Of a stretch of DNA of 64,000 bases, positions 20,015-28,588 are shown in pieces; the first letter of the stretch is position 1; each line of letters starts with the position of its first letter. The stretch is from JBOFFC01 sp051648405 (GTDB lineage Bacteria; Planctomycetota; Planctomycetia; Pirellulales; Lacipirellulaceae), in assembly GCA_051648405.1 (NCBI GenBank), contig JBOFFC010000179.1, positions 1-64,000 of the forward strand, read 5' to 3'. The translations under genes were made by a program, and so were the position numbers. Under the pieces are notes generated by a model. That model saw nothing but the letters and a program-made list of their open reading frames with translations. It was not told where the DNA came from and did not search any database.

Positions 20015-21016
20015 CTACTCGGCGTGCCGCGTGAGCTTCTTCGTCAACTGCTGCACCCGGGCGAGCGCGCCCGCCCCTTCCCCCTTCGCGATCCGTCCCT
20101 CGGCGATCCAGCGGCCCCATCGCTCCGCGGCGACGACCGCCCCCCCGAGGTCGAGCGCCGCCACCGTCTCGCAAGCGAGGTCGGGTTCGATGCGGCACGG
20201 GCACTGTCTCGCTAGCTCGTCGCGCACCGCGGCGTCGCCGGCCGCGAGTTCCCCCGCGAGTCGCGCGACGTCCACCAGTTGCGTGTCGATCCGCGTCGCG
20301 GTGAAGTCGAGCCAACCAGTTACCTCCCACACCGCATGTCCCACCTCGTCACTACGCAACGAGACGAGTGCGTGATCGGGACGCAGGTCGCCGTGCACCC
20401 GGTGCAGCGGCAGGTCGAGCCCGGCAACCCGCTTCACGGCGGCGAGCGCCCGCGGTCGAACCGCTTGCGCAGCGTCGCGCAGGGCCGCGACGAGCGCGGC
20501 GTGCTCGGGGTGCGAAGGTTGTGGTCCGTGGAACGTCGGCTCCGCCAGCCCGCGCTCCCGATCGCGCAGCGCCGTCGAAACGCCGCGTACCCCCCGCTCG
20601 GTGCGGCGCCACGCGTCGTGGAGCAGGCCGAGCGCGGCGAGGACGGCAGGCGCCGACTCGCGAGTCGTCGGCGCACCGGGGAGCCAGCGAGTCCCTTCCC
20701 ACCAGGCGCCGTCGGGTCCCTGGCAGCGATGGACTGTGTGACCGATTGCGAACGCGGGAACCGGTAGGCGGCCGCCGAGAGCGTACGCCGCTCGCGCAAC
20801 GACACACGCCACCTCGTCGAGGCGCGCCTCGTCGATCGAGCCAGCGGGGTAACGTTTCAACGCGACCGGCTGTGAGTCGGCGCCGCGACGCCAGACGCGC
20901 GCACCGCTCAGTCCGCCGGGAACAGGCGCCCAGCCGGTCGTTTGCCACCCAAGTGCCCGCAGCACGTCCGCCGGCGGGGTGTCGCGCGGCGTATCGGTTG
21001 GGGGGGGACCGTTCAA
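20015..21016 (-). CDS. Aminoglycoside-phosphotransferase-fold kinase
   Basis: This 333-residue protein has the APH/choline-kinase fold. It shows an N-terminal Gly-rich loop (VPGGLSGARVWR), the catalytic loop LHRVHGDLRPDHALV and the Mg-binding strand GWLDFTATRID. The DFT rather than DFE/DFD sequence is a deviation but keeps the metal-binding Asp. The substrate cannot be told; resistance is not implied, since most such homologues are metabolic kinases. It diverges from the large metalloprotease gene with a 217-bp gap that carries a tatact element at 21086-21091 on the plus strand. Confidence 0.78.
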   Translation of the reverse strand: MNGPPPTDTPRDTPPADVLRALGWQTTGWAPVPGGLSGARVWRRGADSQPVALKRYPAGSIDEARLDEVACVVARAAYALGGRLPVPAFAIGHTVHRCQGPDGAWWEGTRWLPGAPTTRESAPAVLAALGLLHDAWRRTERGVRGVSTALRDRERGLAEPTFHGPQPSHPEHAALVAALRDAAQAVRPRALAAVKRVAGLDLPLHRVHGDLRPDHALVSLRSDEVGHAVWEVTGWLDFTATRIDTQLVDVARLAGELAAGDAAVRDELARQCPCRIEPDLACETVAALDLGGAVVAAERWGRWIAEGRIAKGEGAGALARVQQLTKKLTRHAE

Positions 21017-21085
21017 ACGTCGGAACCCGATCGAACTTGGTGACTGCGGTGAGTTGGCGGATCGAGCAGCGCTGGTTATTTGGGG

Positions 21086-21091
21086 TATACT
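21086..21091 (+). promoter_or_regulatory. Candidate -10 element for the metalloprotease gene
   Basis: The hexamer tatact stands out in a very GC-rich gap, 143 bases before the GTG start at 21234. No convincing -35 is correctly spaced, so the promoter call is tentative. Confidence 0.35.
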
Positions 21092-21233
21092 TCCCGGTCT
21101 GCTGCGCCCGTCGCGTTCCGATTACGCCGACGGCGTCGATTCTGCCCCCCGACATCGGCACGACGCAACCGCACCCCGACCCTCCCGCTCCGACGCTCTT
21201 ACGACGCGACGCCACCCGCCAAGGATTCGCCCC

Positions 21234-23984
21234 GTGCCGCGATTCGCACTCGCCCTCCCGTTCGCCGCCGTCACGTCCTTCGCGTTGATGCTGGGTCCGT
21301 CCGCCGCGCCGGTCGCCGCCGACGAACCTGCCGCGCCCGTGGCGCAGGCGGAGGCCACGCCCCCGGTCGCGGCGCAGCCCGCTGCGAACAGCGTGGCGGC
21401 AGAACCCGAGGCGAAGCCCGCGACCCCCCCGGCGGCGCCCGCCAAGCCCACCGAGCCCCCCAAATACCCGCCGATCGAGAAGGTCCTCAAGGACACCAAG
21501 AAGATCGACGGGCTCATCAAGCTCCACCTCTCGGAGACGACGCTCTTCGCCGAGCTGACGCCGGGGGACTTCGACAAGGACTTGATCGTGCTGATCACGA
21601 TCGCGCGCGGCATCGGCCAGACGCCGGTGGTCGGGGGCTTTAGCTGGGGCTTCGGCGACGACTGGGTCTGGCAGTTCCGCAAGGTGGGCGACCAGATCCA
21701 AATCGTCCGTCGCAACGTCCGCTTCCGCGCGAAGGCCGGCACCCCCACCGCCGAGGCGGTCCGCCTCGCCTACACCGACAGCGTGATTTTCAGCCTGCCG
21801 ATCCTGACGCGCGGCGGCGGGGGTTCGTACGTCGTCGATTTGTCGCCGGTCTTCATGAGCGACCTGCCGCAGATCGGCTTTGCGCTCCCCGGCTTCTCGT
21901 TCAACCGCCAGCGCTCGAGTTGGTCGGACGTGCGTGGCTACGAGAAGAACGTCGAGGTGCAGATCGCCGCAACGTACTCGTCGAGCGGCTACGAAGAGCT
22001 CGACTCGGTCCCCGACTCGCGCGGGGCGACGATCAACGTCCACTACTCGATCAGTCGCTTGCCGAAGACCGACTACCAACCGCGTCTGGCCGACGACCGG
22101 GTCGGTTACTTCCTCTCGGTGGTCAAGGACTTCACCGAGCAGGAGGTGGACGACCGCTTCGTCCGCTACATCACGCGCTGGAACCTGCAGAAGGCCGACG
22201 CGGCGGCCGACGTCTCGACCCCCAAACAGCCCGTCAAGTTCTGGCTTGAGAAGACCGTCCCCTTCAAGTACCGCAAGCCGATCCGCGACGGCATCGAGGA
22301 GTGGAACAAGGCCTTCGAGAAGGCCGGGTTCTACGACGCGGTGGCGGTCGAGCAGCAGAAGGAGTCCGACAACTGGGAGCCCGGCGACATCAACTACAAC
22401 ACGTTCCGCTGGATCACCGCGGGGGCCGGCTTCGCGATGGGCCCGTCGCGCGTGAATCCTCTGACGGGGGAGATCCTCGACGCCGACATCATCTTCGACG
22501 CCGACTTCCTGCAGTACTGGAAGCAAGAGTACGAGTTCTTCACCCCCAAGGGGATCGAAGTCCTGACCGGCGGACCGATCGAGCTCGACGCCTACCGCAA
22601 GGAGCGGTCGCGGCGCCCCGGCGGGCTGGGGGTTTCGCACGACTCGCGCTGCACCTGCAACCTGCTCGGCGGCGTGTCGAACCAACTGGCGTTCGCGGCG
22701 GCCGTGTCGGCGGCTCGCAAGCGCTCGCCGGAAGAGATGGAACGCCTGGTGACGCAGGCCCTCAAGGAAGTCGCCATGCACGAGGTCGGCCACACGCTCG
22801 GCCTGCGGCACAACTTCAAGGCCAGCACGTTCCGCAAAGTGGCGGACCTCGAGGACACGACCAAGACTAGCCTCACCGGCGTCGGCGCGTCGGTGATGGA
22901 CTACAACCCGGTGAACATCCTCCCCGAGGGGATGAAGCAGGGGGACTACTACTCGACGACGATCGGTCCCTACGACTACTGGGCGATCGAGTACGGCTAC
23001 AAGGCCGTCAAGGACGAGAAGAAGGACCTCGCGGCGATCGCCGCCCGCAGCGGCGAGCCAGGCCTGGCGTTCAGCACCGACGAGGACACCCGCGGCATCG
23101 ACCCCGACCCGCACAGCCGCCGCTTCGACATGACCGACGACCTCGTGGCCTACGCCCGGCTGCAAGCGAAGCTCGTCGCCGAGGCGCTGCCGAAGGTCGT
23201 CACCGACCTCGTCGAAGAGGGGGAGGGCTACGAGCGCGCCCGACGCGCTTTCGGCGTGCTCCTCTCGACGCACGGCCGCGTGATGTTCGACGCCACCCGC
23301 TACATCGGCGGCGTGTACGTCAACCGCTCGCACAAGGGGGACGCCGGCGCCCCCAAGCCGTTCGAGGTGGTCGATGTGGCCCGCCAGCGTGACGCGCTCA
23401 AGCTGCTGGAAGACGAGGTCCTGAGCGACCGCCCGTTCTCGATCCCGCCCAGCCTGTACAACGAGCTGGCGCCCAGCCGCTGGGACCACTGGGGGGTCGA
23501 GGTCGTCGAGCGGACCGACTACCCGGTCCACATGGTGATCCTGATGTGGCAAGACCGCGTACTCGATCAGGCGCTGGGGTCGCTGACCCTCACTCGGGTC
23601 CACGACACCGAGCTGAAAGTCCCCGCCGACCAGGACGCGCTGACCACCGCCGAGCTGATCGAGCGCGTCGCCAACGCCTCGTTCCGCGAGGTCAAGGACT
23701 TCAAGGAGGGGGAGTACACCACCCGCAAGCCGGCGATCTCAAGCCTCCGGCGCAACCTTCAGCGGAGCGTGCTTGCGCGGCTGCTGCGGATGGCGCTCAA
23801 TCAGACCTTCGCCCCCGAGGACTGTGCGACGATCGCGTACCAAGAGCTCTCGGATCTCAAGGAGTCGATCGACGAGCTGCTCGAGGACGAGCCGAAGCTC
23901 GACCCCTACTCGCTGGCGCACCTCCGCGAGACGTCGGCTCGGATCGAGAAGGCGCTCGACAGCGAAGTGCTGTTGTTCCCGTGA
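21234..23984 (+). CDS. Secreted zinc-dependent met-zincin (DUF5117/DUF5118 type)
   Basis: This 916-residue protein starts at the GTG at 21234, which begins a signal peptide (PRFALALPFAAVTSFALMLG). The frame is open upstream to 20979, but that part is not protein-like. A Pro/Ala/Glu linker (residues 30-80) is followed by DUF5118/DUF5117-like regions (VLKDTKKIDGLIKLHLSE, VRGYEKNVEVQIAATYSS). Near residue 515 is the elongated zinc motif HEVGHTLGLRHNF, with three His ligands and the metzincin Gly. GASVMDYNPVNIL supplies the Met-turn. It is a large extracytoplasmic protease family common in Bacteroidetes and planctomycetes; the substrate is unknown. Confidence 0.9.
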   Translation: MPRFALALPFAAVTSFALMLGPSAAPVAADEPAAPVAQAEATPPVAAQPAANSVAAEPEAKPATPPAAPAKPTEPPKYPPIEKVLKDTKKIDGLIKLHLSETTLFAELTPGDFDKDLIVLITIARGIGQTPVVGGFSWGFGDDWVWQFRKVGDQIQIVRRNVRFRAKAGTPTAEAVRLAYTDSVIFSLPILTRGGGGSYVVDLSPVFMSDLPQIGFALPGFSFNRQRSSWSDVRGYEKNVEVQIAATYSSSGYEELDSVPDSRGATINVHYSISRLPKTDYQPRLADDRVGYFLSVVKDFTEQEVDDRFVRYITRWNLQKADAAADVSTPKQPVKFWLEKTVPFKYRKPIRDGIEEWNKAFEKAGFYDAVAVEQQKESDNWEPGDINYNTFRWITAGAGFAMGPSRVNPLTGEILDADIIFDADFLQYWKQEYEFFTPKGIEVLTGGPIELDAYRKERSRRPGGLGVSHDSRCTCNLLGGVSNQLAFAAAVSAARKRSPEEMERLVTQALKEVAMHEVGHTLGLRHNFKASTFRKVADLEDTTKTSLTGVGASVMDYNPVNILPEGMKQGDYYSTTIGPYDYWAIEYGYKAVKDEKKDLAAIAARSGEPGLAFSTDEDTRGIDPDPHSRRFDMTDDLVAYARLQAKLVAEALPKVVTDLVEEGEGYERARRAFGVLLSTHGRVMFDATRYIGGVYVNRSHKGDAGAPKPFEVVDVARQRDALKLLEDEVLSDRPFSIPPSLYNELAPSRWDHWGVEVVERTDYPVHMVILMWQDRVLDQALGSLTLTRVHDTELKVPADQDALTTAELIERVANASFREVKDFKEGEYTTRKPAISSLRRNLQRSVLARLLRMALNQTFAPEDCATIAYQELSDLKESIDELLEDEPKLDPYSLAHLRETSARIEKALDSEVLLFP

Positions 23985-24043
23985 TCGCGGCGAGGACGCC
24001 TTCTCGGTGGGGCTGGATGGGGATCGGAACCGAGTTGCACGGG

Positions 24044-24078
24044 CCGCCCCCTTCCCGCTGAAGGGGGCGGGGGGTTTT
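24044..24078 (+). terminator. Intrinsic terminator after the met-zincin gene
   Basis: Arms ccgcccccttc and gaagggggcgg (11 bp, perfect) enclose ccgct and are followed by gggg and a TTTT run. It is positioned 60 bases after the stop at 23984 and before glnB. Confidence 0.65.
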
Positions 24079-24148
24079 CGGCTCGACGCCGTTGCCGGGT
24101 AGATTGGGGACCCGCCTCCCTGCTCGTTCCTCCTCGCCTGCAAGCGTC

Positions 24149-24496
24149 ATGAAGTTCGTCGTCGCGGTGATCCAGCCGACCAAGCTCGCCGCGACGCAGC
24201 GTGCCCTCGCGCAGCTCGGAGTAACGCGGATGACGGTCGCCGACTCGATGGGCTTCGCCCGCCAGCGGGGGCACATCGAGACTTACCGCGGTCACGAGTA
24301 CCAGACGCAACTGCTGCGGAAGATCGAGCTGCACATCGCGGTGAACGACGACTTCCTCGAGCCCGTCCTGGCTTGCCTCGAAGAGCACGCCCGCACCAGC
24401 GCCGAGGGGCACATCGGCGACGGCAAGGCGTTCGTGCTGCCGATGGACGAGGCGATCCAGATCAGCGACGGCTTCCGCGGCAAGGGAGCCATCTAG
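24149..24496 (+). CDS. glnB: PII nitrogen-regulatory protein
   Basis: This is a 115-residue PII trimer subunit; the start at 24149 gives MKFVVAVIQPTKL. The T-loop region GFARQRGHIETYRGHEY retains the tyrosine (TYRGHEY) that is uridylylated in proteobacterial GlnB. EEHARTSAEGHIGDGKAFVL carries the ATP/2-oxoglutarate-binding GDGK motif of the B/C loops. The 'KLAATQRALAQLGVTRMTV' segment differs from canonical GlnB/GlnK, so it may be a divergent PII. No amtB or glnA is adjacent. Instead, a receiver-like gene follows after one base, which suggests a joint role. Confidence 0.88.
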   Translation: MKFVVAVIQPTKLAATQRALAQLGVTRMTVADSMGFARQRGHIETYRGHEYQTQLLRKIELHIAVNDDFLEPVLACLEEHARTSAEGHIGDGKAFVLPMDEAIQISDGFRGKGAI

Positions 24497-24497
24497 C

Positions 24498-24860
24498 GTG
24501 AAGGCCGTGCTCCTCTCGACCGACTTGATCGCCCACTCGTCTGCCGAGGGGGCGGCGCGGCGCGCCGGCGTCCCGTTCGCCGTAGTCCCCCCGGGCCGCG
24601 CCACGGAGCGCGTCGATGAAGGGGTCGGCCTGGTTGCGATCGACCTTACGTCGCCGATCGACGACCTGCCGGGACTGATTCGTTCGCTCTTTGCGCTCGC
24701 CCCCGACGCGACGCTCGTCGCCTTCGGCCCGCACGTCCACGAGGAACGCCTCGAAGCGGCGAAACTCGCGGGGTGCGACCTCGTAGTCAGCCGCGGCAAG
24801 TTCCAGAGCGGGTTCGAGCAGATGCTGCGCGACCGGTTCGCCGTCGAGCTAGACCGCTAG
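24498..24860 (+). CDS. Receiver-like (pseudo-REC) small protein coupled to glnB
   Basis: This 120-residue protein starts at a GTG one base after the glnB stop. The alternating pattern (KAVLLSTDL, VGLVAIDLTSP, DATLVAFGPH, AGCDLVVSRGKF) resembles the beta strands of a response-regulator receiver. IDLTSP could hold the phosphoacceptor Asp with its D-x-x-x-P turn. The acidic pair after strand 1, the Thr/Ser of strand 4 and the usual KP of strand 5 are missing or altered, so phosphorylation is doubtful. Its stop codon TAG is the first CTAG of repeat copy 2. The family call is inference from pattern. Confidence 0.6.
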   Translation: MKAVLLSTDLIAHSSAEGAARRAGVPFAVVPPGRATERVDEGVGLVAIDLTSPIDDLPGLIRSLFALAPDATLVAFGPHVHEERLEAAKLAGCDLVVSRGKFQSGFEQMLRDRFAVELDR

Positions 24861-24999
24861 CAGCCTGTTGATTTTTCAACAGGCTGCTTCGTCGCACGGA
24901 GGCGACGTCGAAACCACGGCGTTTTCGCCACGGTTTCGCGAGCCGCGAGCTTGGCGAGGTTGAAAAACGCCACGAAGGCGTTTTTCAACAGGCTGCTAG
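24857..24999. repeat. CTAG-ended palindromic element, copy 2
   Basis: This is a 143-bp element with the same perfect 15-bp inverted ends as copy 1 (24857-24871 and 24985-24999), in the opposite orientation. At its left end the end sequence plus tttttcaacaggctgct makes a tight 12-bp hairpin. The left CTAG contains the stop codon of the receiver-like gene and the right CTAG contains the stop of the convergent membrane-protein gene. The hairpins may serve as a bidirectional terminator. Confidence 0.9.
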
Positions 25000-25964
25000 G
25001 GGTCGGCCCGTTCATCAACGGGTTGGCCGTCGATGTCGCTGCGCAGCAGCAGGTAGACCCCCACCCCGGCAGTGAAAACGTACGCCGGGTAGTAGCCCGC
25101 CACCGCGCGGCGGAAGACCCCCTCCCACCAGTGGGCGATCGACGCCGCGGCGCCCGTCATCGGCGCTCCGTGTCCGGCGGAGACGAATCGGTTCGTTGCG
25201 GCGACCGTCGCTTCGGCCGCGAGCTCGACGAGCGCTGCCGAGAAGACGCCAATCACGGCCGCGACCGTCGCGTACCAAGCGATCCGCGCCATCCGCTGCA
25301 GGGCGTAGGCGTACATGCGGCTGGCGGCGTCGAACGGGTCGGCGTTATCGACTGCGATGGCGGCGAGGGCGAGCGGCCAGCCGGCGATCGCGGCTGTCCC
25401 GAGCACGGACACAGCGCCCCCGGCGACCAGTTTCACCGGCCAGCCAATCGCCACGACCGGGGCGAGGAAGTCGATCCGGGCGACAAACCCCACGAGCCAC
25501 AGCAGCGTGACTGCAACGAGGGCCGGCGCCGCCACGAGCCCGGCGGTCGCGAATAGCCGCGGGATGCGCCGCGCGGCGAGTCGCGTAGTGGCGAGCACGC
25601 CGCGCGATTCGCCGAGCGTCCAAGCCTGGCTGGCGAACGCCGCCGCCACGAGCCCGAAGCACGACCAAGCCGCGACGCGTAGCAGCGCCGCGTCGGGCCC
25701 CTGCGCAAACCACGACGCGAAGAACTCCGAAAAGCCGCCTATCGGCGCAGCGAAGGGGCTTTCCAAGAGCGCCGCGACGCGGGGAATGGGCAGGCGTTCA
25801 GGCCAGGGGCCTACGACCACCGCCACAACCGCCGCGATCAACCAGGGCCAGCCGACAACGATGCCCGGAGTCCTGAGAAGCAGGAGCCACGGCGCGAGCG
25901 CGAGCCAATCGATGCGTCCCACGGGATCGGCCGGCCGCGGCGACGGGGGGCTCGGGTCGGGCAT
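24996..25964 (-). CDS. Multi-pass membrane protein of unknown function
   Basis: This is a 322-residue protein with about six hydrophobic segments (for example WLIAAVVAVVVGPW, GLVAAPALVAVTLLWLVGFV, AGYYPAYVFTAGVGVYLLL). The N-terminus is proline-rich and cytosolic-looking. Loops contain VDNADPFDAASRMYAYALQR, a motif I have seen in planctomycete membrane proteins but cannot assign. It is the last gene of the chaperone/zinc-ribbon run, 33 bp after yacG, and its TAG stop lies inside repeat copy 2. Confidence 0.75.
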   Translation of the reverse strand: MPDPSPPSPRPADPVGRIDWLALAPWLLLLRTPGIVVGWPWLIAAVVAVVVGPWPERLPIPRVAALLESPFAAPIGGFSEFFASWFAQGPDAALLRVAAWSCFGLVAAAFASQAWTLGESRGVLATTRLAARRIPRLFATAGLVAAPALVAVTLLWLVGFVARIDFLAPVVAIGWPVKLVAGGAVSVLGTAAIAGWPLALAAIAVDNADPFDAASRMYAYALQRMARIAWYATVAAVIGVFSAALVELAAEATVAATNRFVSAGHGAPMTGAAASIAHWWEGVFRRAVAGYYPAYVFTAGVGVYLLLRSDIDGQPVDERADP

Positions 25965-25997
25965 CGCATCGCTCGTGGGGTGCAGGGGTCGCGGCCG

Positions 25998-26177
25998 TCA
26001 GTCGATGTCGCGTGGCCCGTCGATCGGCCCGTCGTCGTCCTCGTCGCGGTAGGCCGGGACCGAGTAGCCCTCGTCGAGCCAGCGCCCCAGGTCGATCGAC
26101 TTGCAGCGCTTGCTACAAAACGGCATCGCCTCGGTCGTCTCGGGAAGGAACTCGGCTTCGCAAACGGGGCATCGCAT
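25998..26177 (-). CDS. yacG: DNA gyrase inhibitor / zinc-binding protein YacG
   Basis: This is a 59-residue protein started at the ATG at 26177 (MRCPVCEAEF). Its four zinc-ligand cysteines lie in CPVC and CSKRCK, followed by the hallmark IDLGRWLDEGYSVP. The acidic tail (RDEDDDGPIDGP) is typical. YacG of E. coli binds GyrB and inhibits gyrase. It lies in the same-strand run 41 bp after the FmdB-like gene. Confidence 0.9.
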   Translation of the reverse strand: MRCPVCEAEFLPETTEAMPFCSKRCKSIDLGRWLDEGYSVPAYRDEDDDGPIDGPRDID

Positions 26178-26218
26178 CGCGACGGGACCTTGCCGGAAGG
26201 AAACGGCAGCGTGACGAG

Positions 26219-26587
26219 TTACTTCTTCTTCGACGAGCCGCCACCCGACTTGGTCTTTGACTCGGAGGGCTTCGAATCGGAGGGCTTCGTCTCGGGCTTC
26301 GAATCCCCCTTCGAGGACTCGCCCTTCGACTCGCTCTTTGCTGAATCCGACGGCTTCGAGTCGCCCCCCTTCTTGTCCTTCTCGGCGGCCTTCTTGTACG
26401 AGTCGCTCCGGTAGTCGGTCTCGTAAAAGCCGGAGCCCTTGAAGACGATCGCCGCGCCGGTGCCGAACAGGCGGCGGAGCTTCAGCTTGGCGCACTCGGG
26501 GCACTTTTTCTTGACCGCCTCGGACATCGCCTGGAACAGCTCGAACTCGTGTCCGCAGGCGTCGCACTCGTAGTCGTACGTGGGCAT
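26219..26587 (-). CDS. FmdB-family zinc-ribbon protein
   Basis: This 122-residue protein starts at the ATG at 26587 with MPTYDYECDACGHEFE. A second CPEC pair completes the zinc ribbon, and the segment FKGSGFYETDYRSDSYKKA is characteristic of the family. The second half is a Lys/Ser/Pro/Asp-rich low-complexity tail, probably disordered. The function is unclear; family members are putative regulatory proteins. It sits between grpE and yacG on the same strand. Confidence 0.9.
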   Translation of the reverse strand: MPTYDYECDACGHEFELFQAMSEAVKKKCPECAKLKLRRLFGTGAAIVFKGSGFYETDYRSDSYKKAAEKDKKGGDSKPSDSAKSESKGESSKGDSKPETKPSDSKPSESKTKSGGGSSKKK

Positions 26588-26651
26588 AGCGAATCGGGGC
26601 CTGTGGTGACTCGGGTTTGCCCGCCCCTCCAAGGTTGGGGGGCGAAGCGCG

Positions 26652-27230
26652 TTACGCAGGACTCGACGCCACGATCACCTGCGCGGGGCGAACGACGCGG
26701 TCGTGGAGTTGGTAGCCCCCCTGGGCGACTAGCATCACGGTCCCGGCGGGGTGATCCGCCGAGGGCTGTTGCAAGATTGCCTGGTGCAGATGGGGGTCGA
26801 ACGGTGCGCCAGCCGCCTCGATCGGCTTGCACCCGCTCCGTTCGAGCACCGACGCGAGCTGCTGCCGAACGAGCCGGAAACCCTCGAGCAGCGTCGTCGG
26901 GTCGGGGGACTTCTCGGCCGCGTCGATCGCGCGGTCGATGTTGTCGATGGCCGGCAGCAGGTCGCGGATCACGTCCAGCGGGGCGTAACGGCGCTGCTCG
27001 TTGAGCTCGCGGGCGGTCCGCGCTAGGACGTTTTGAAGCTCGGCTTGCAGGCGGAGCGAGCGGTCGCGTTCGGCGGCGAGCTGGTCGTCGGCCGAGGGGG
27101 CGTCGGAGCCGGCTTGGGGCTCGAAAACGATCGTCTCGTCCAGTTCGCCGGCGAACGAACCGTCGGCGAAAGCGTTGTCGTCGAGCGCCTCGTCTTCGCG
27201 GCCGGTCTCGAGGGTTGGGTCGTGCGGCAT
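26652..27230 (-). CDS. grpE: Nucleotide exchange factor GrpE
   Basis: This 192-residue protein is the nucleotide exchange factor of the DnaK chaperone. The start at 27230 lies 7 bp after the dnaJ stop. An acidic N-terminal tail (to about residue 55) is followed by the long coiled coil (LAAERDRSLRLQAELQNVLA, with RYAPLDVIRDLLPAIDNIDR) and the beta domain ending GYQLHDRVVRPAQVIVA, the GrpE signature. dnaK itself is not in the window. Confidence 0.93.
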   Translation of the reverse strand: MPHDPTLETGREDEALDDNAFADGSFAGELDETIVFEPQAGSDAPSADDQLAAERDRSLRLQAELQNVLARTARELNEQRRYAPLDVIRDLLPAIDNIDRAIDAAEKSPDPTTLLEGFRLVRQQLASVLERSGCKPIEAAGAPFDPHLHQAILQQPSADHPAGTVMLVAQGGYQLHDRVVRPAQVIVASSPA

Positions 27231-27237
27231 GGGTCGG

Positions 27238-28416
27238 TCACTCCTCACGCTTGGTGTTGGCGCTCGTCTGGCCGTTATGGTGATTGGTCGCTTCCGCCTC
27301 GTCTTGCCCGGTGAAGTACGAGCGGAGCTGACTGAAGAAGCTCTTTCGCTCGGGGGCGACGTGCGTGTGTTCGAGCTCCGCGAGCTCGCGGAGTAACTTC
27401 TCTTCGGCCGCAGCGAGCTTCTTGGGAACCTCGATTGTCACCTGCACGAGCAGGTCCCCCAAGCCGTGGCGGCGTGGGTCGGGCATCCCTTTCCCGGCGA
27501 GCTTGAAGACGTCTCCCGACTGCGTGCCGCGCGGCAGCGCGACCTCGCCCCGGCCGTCGAGCGTCGGGACCTCGATGCTGGCGCCCAGCGCGGCCTGCGT
27601 GTAGGTGATCGGCACGCGACACACGAGGTGTTGCCCCTGCCGCTCGAAGAGTGGGTGCGCCTGCACCGCGATGAAGCAGTAACAGTCGCCGGGGGGACCG
27701 CCACCGGGGCTCGGCTCCCCCTGGCCCGGGATCCGTACACGGGTCCCTTCATCGACGCCGGCCGGAATACGGACCTCCGTCTTCACGGTCCGCAGCCGGC
27801 GCCCTTGCCCGCGGCACTCGCGACAGGGGCTCTTCACGGTCGAACCGGCGCCGTGGCACGCGGGGCAAGTGGTTTGCATTCGCACGATGCCGGCCGACTG
27901 GATCACGCGCCCGTGGCCGCCGCAGTAGCCGCACGTCTCACGGTTGCTGCCCGGCGCCGCGCCGGAGCCGGCGCAGTCGTCACACGACTCGTGCCGCTGG
28001 TACTCGACCGACTTCGTGGCGCCCTTCGCCGCTTCGTGCAGCGTGAGGGTAACGTCGCAGCGCACGTCGCGGCCGGCCCGGGCCCGCCCTCGCCCCGCCC
28101 CGCCGCCGAACAGGTCGCCGAAGATGTCGCCGAACGCCGAAAAGATGTCCTCGACGTCGGAGAAACCGCCGCGGCCACCGGCCTGGCCGTTCAGGCCGGC
28201 GTGACCGAGTCGGTCGTAGCGCGAGCGCTTCTCGGCGTCGTTCAGGACCTCGAACGCCTCAGCCGCCTCCTTGAAGCGGGCGATGGCCTCGTCGTCCCCC
28301 GGGTTCTTGTCGGGGTGGTACTTGATCGCTAGGCGACGGTACGAAATCGCGATCTCGTCGCCCGACGCCGAGCGAGAGACCCCCAGGACTTCGTAGTAGT
28401 CACGCTGCGTGGGCAT
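27238..28416 (-). CDS. dnaJ: Chaperone protein DnaJ
   Basis: This 392-residue type I J-protein activates DnaK. The J domain has the HPD tripeptide in AIKYHPDKNPGDDEA. A short Gly-rich linker (LNGQAGGRGGF) follows. The zinc-finger region has four CxxCxGxG motifs (CDDCAGSG, CGYCGGHG, CPACHGAG, CRECRGQG) around residues 150-215. The C-terminal domains include VRIPGQGEPSPGG. The C-terminal tail (SYFTGQDEAEATNHHNGQT) is longer than usual. It pairs with grpE (7-bp gap). Confidence 0.94.
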   Translation of the reverse strand: MPTQRDYYEVLGVSRSASGDEIAISYRRLAIKYHPDKNPGDDEAIARFKEAAEAFEVLNDAEKRSRYDRLGHAGLNGQAGGRGGFSDVEDIFSAFGDIFGDLFGGGAGRGRARAGRDVRCDVTLTLHEAAKGATKSVEYQRHESCDDCAGSGAAPGSNRETCGYCGGHGRVIQSAGIVRMQTTCPACHGAGSTVKSPCRECRGQGRRLRTVKTEVRIPAGVDEGTRVRIPGQGEPSPGGGPPGDCYCFIAVQAHPLFERQGQHLVCRVPITYTQAALGASIEVPTLDGRGEVALPRGTQSGDVFKLAGKGMPDPRRHGLGDLLVQVTIEVPKKLAAAEEKLLRELAELEHTHVAPERKSFFSQLRSYFTGQDEAEATNHHNGQTSANTKREE

Positions 28417-28436
28417 CGAATCGACTTACGGCGAAA

Positions 28437-28508
28437 GGGAACCACAGATGAACGCGGATGAACGCAGATGAGGAAATCCGTGTTGATCCGTGCTCATCTG
28501 TGGTTCCC
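28437..28508. repeat. Palindromic repeat of the cgcagatg/cgcggatg family
   Basis: Perfect 15-bp inverted arms gggaaccacagatga (28437-28451) and tcatctgtggttccc (28494-28508) enclose tandem-like words gaacgcggat and gaacgcagat. It is related to the palindrome at 163-263. It lies between groEL1 and dnaJ, where on the minus strand it could act as a hairpin reducing read-through. Confidence 0.85.
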
Positions 28509-28588
28509 CTGCTTCCTGTTCAGCAAACCGGGCCACACGCCTTGCTTGGCGGTGGCCCGGTGGGAATTGCTATCTTTCGGACGCCGGC

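Noticed and set aside
20352..23603. Open frame of 1083 codons antisense to the met-zincin gene
   Set aside because: It is the mirror of a strongly biased high-GC coding strand; the translation has no domain motif and is Arg/Val/Asp-rich as expected of a shadow frame.
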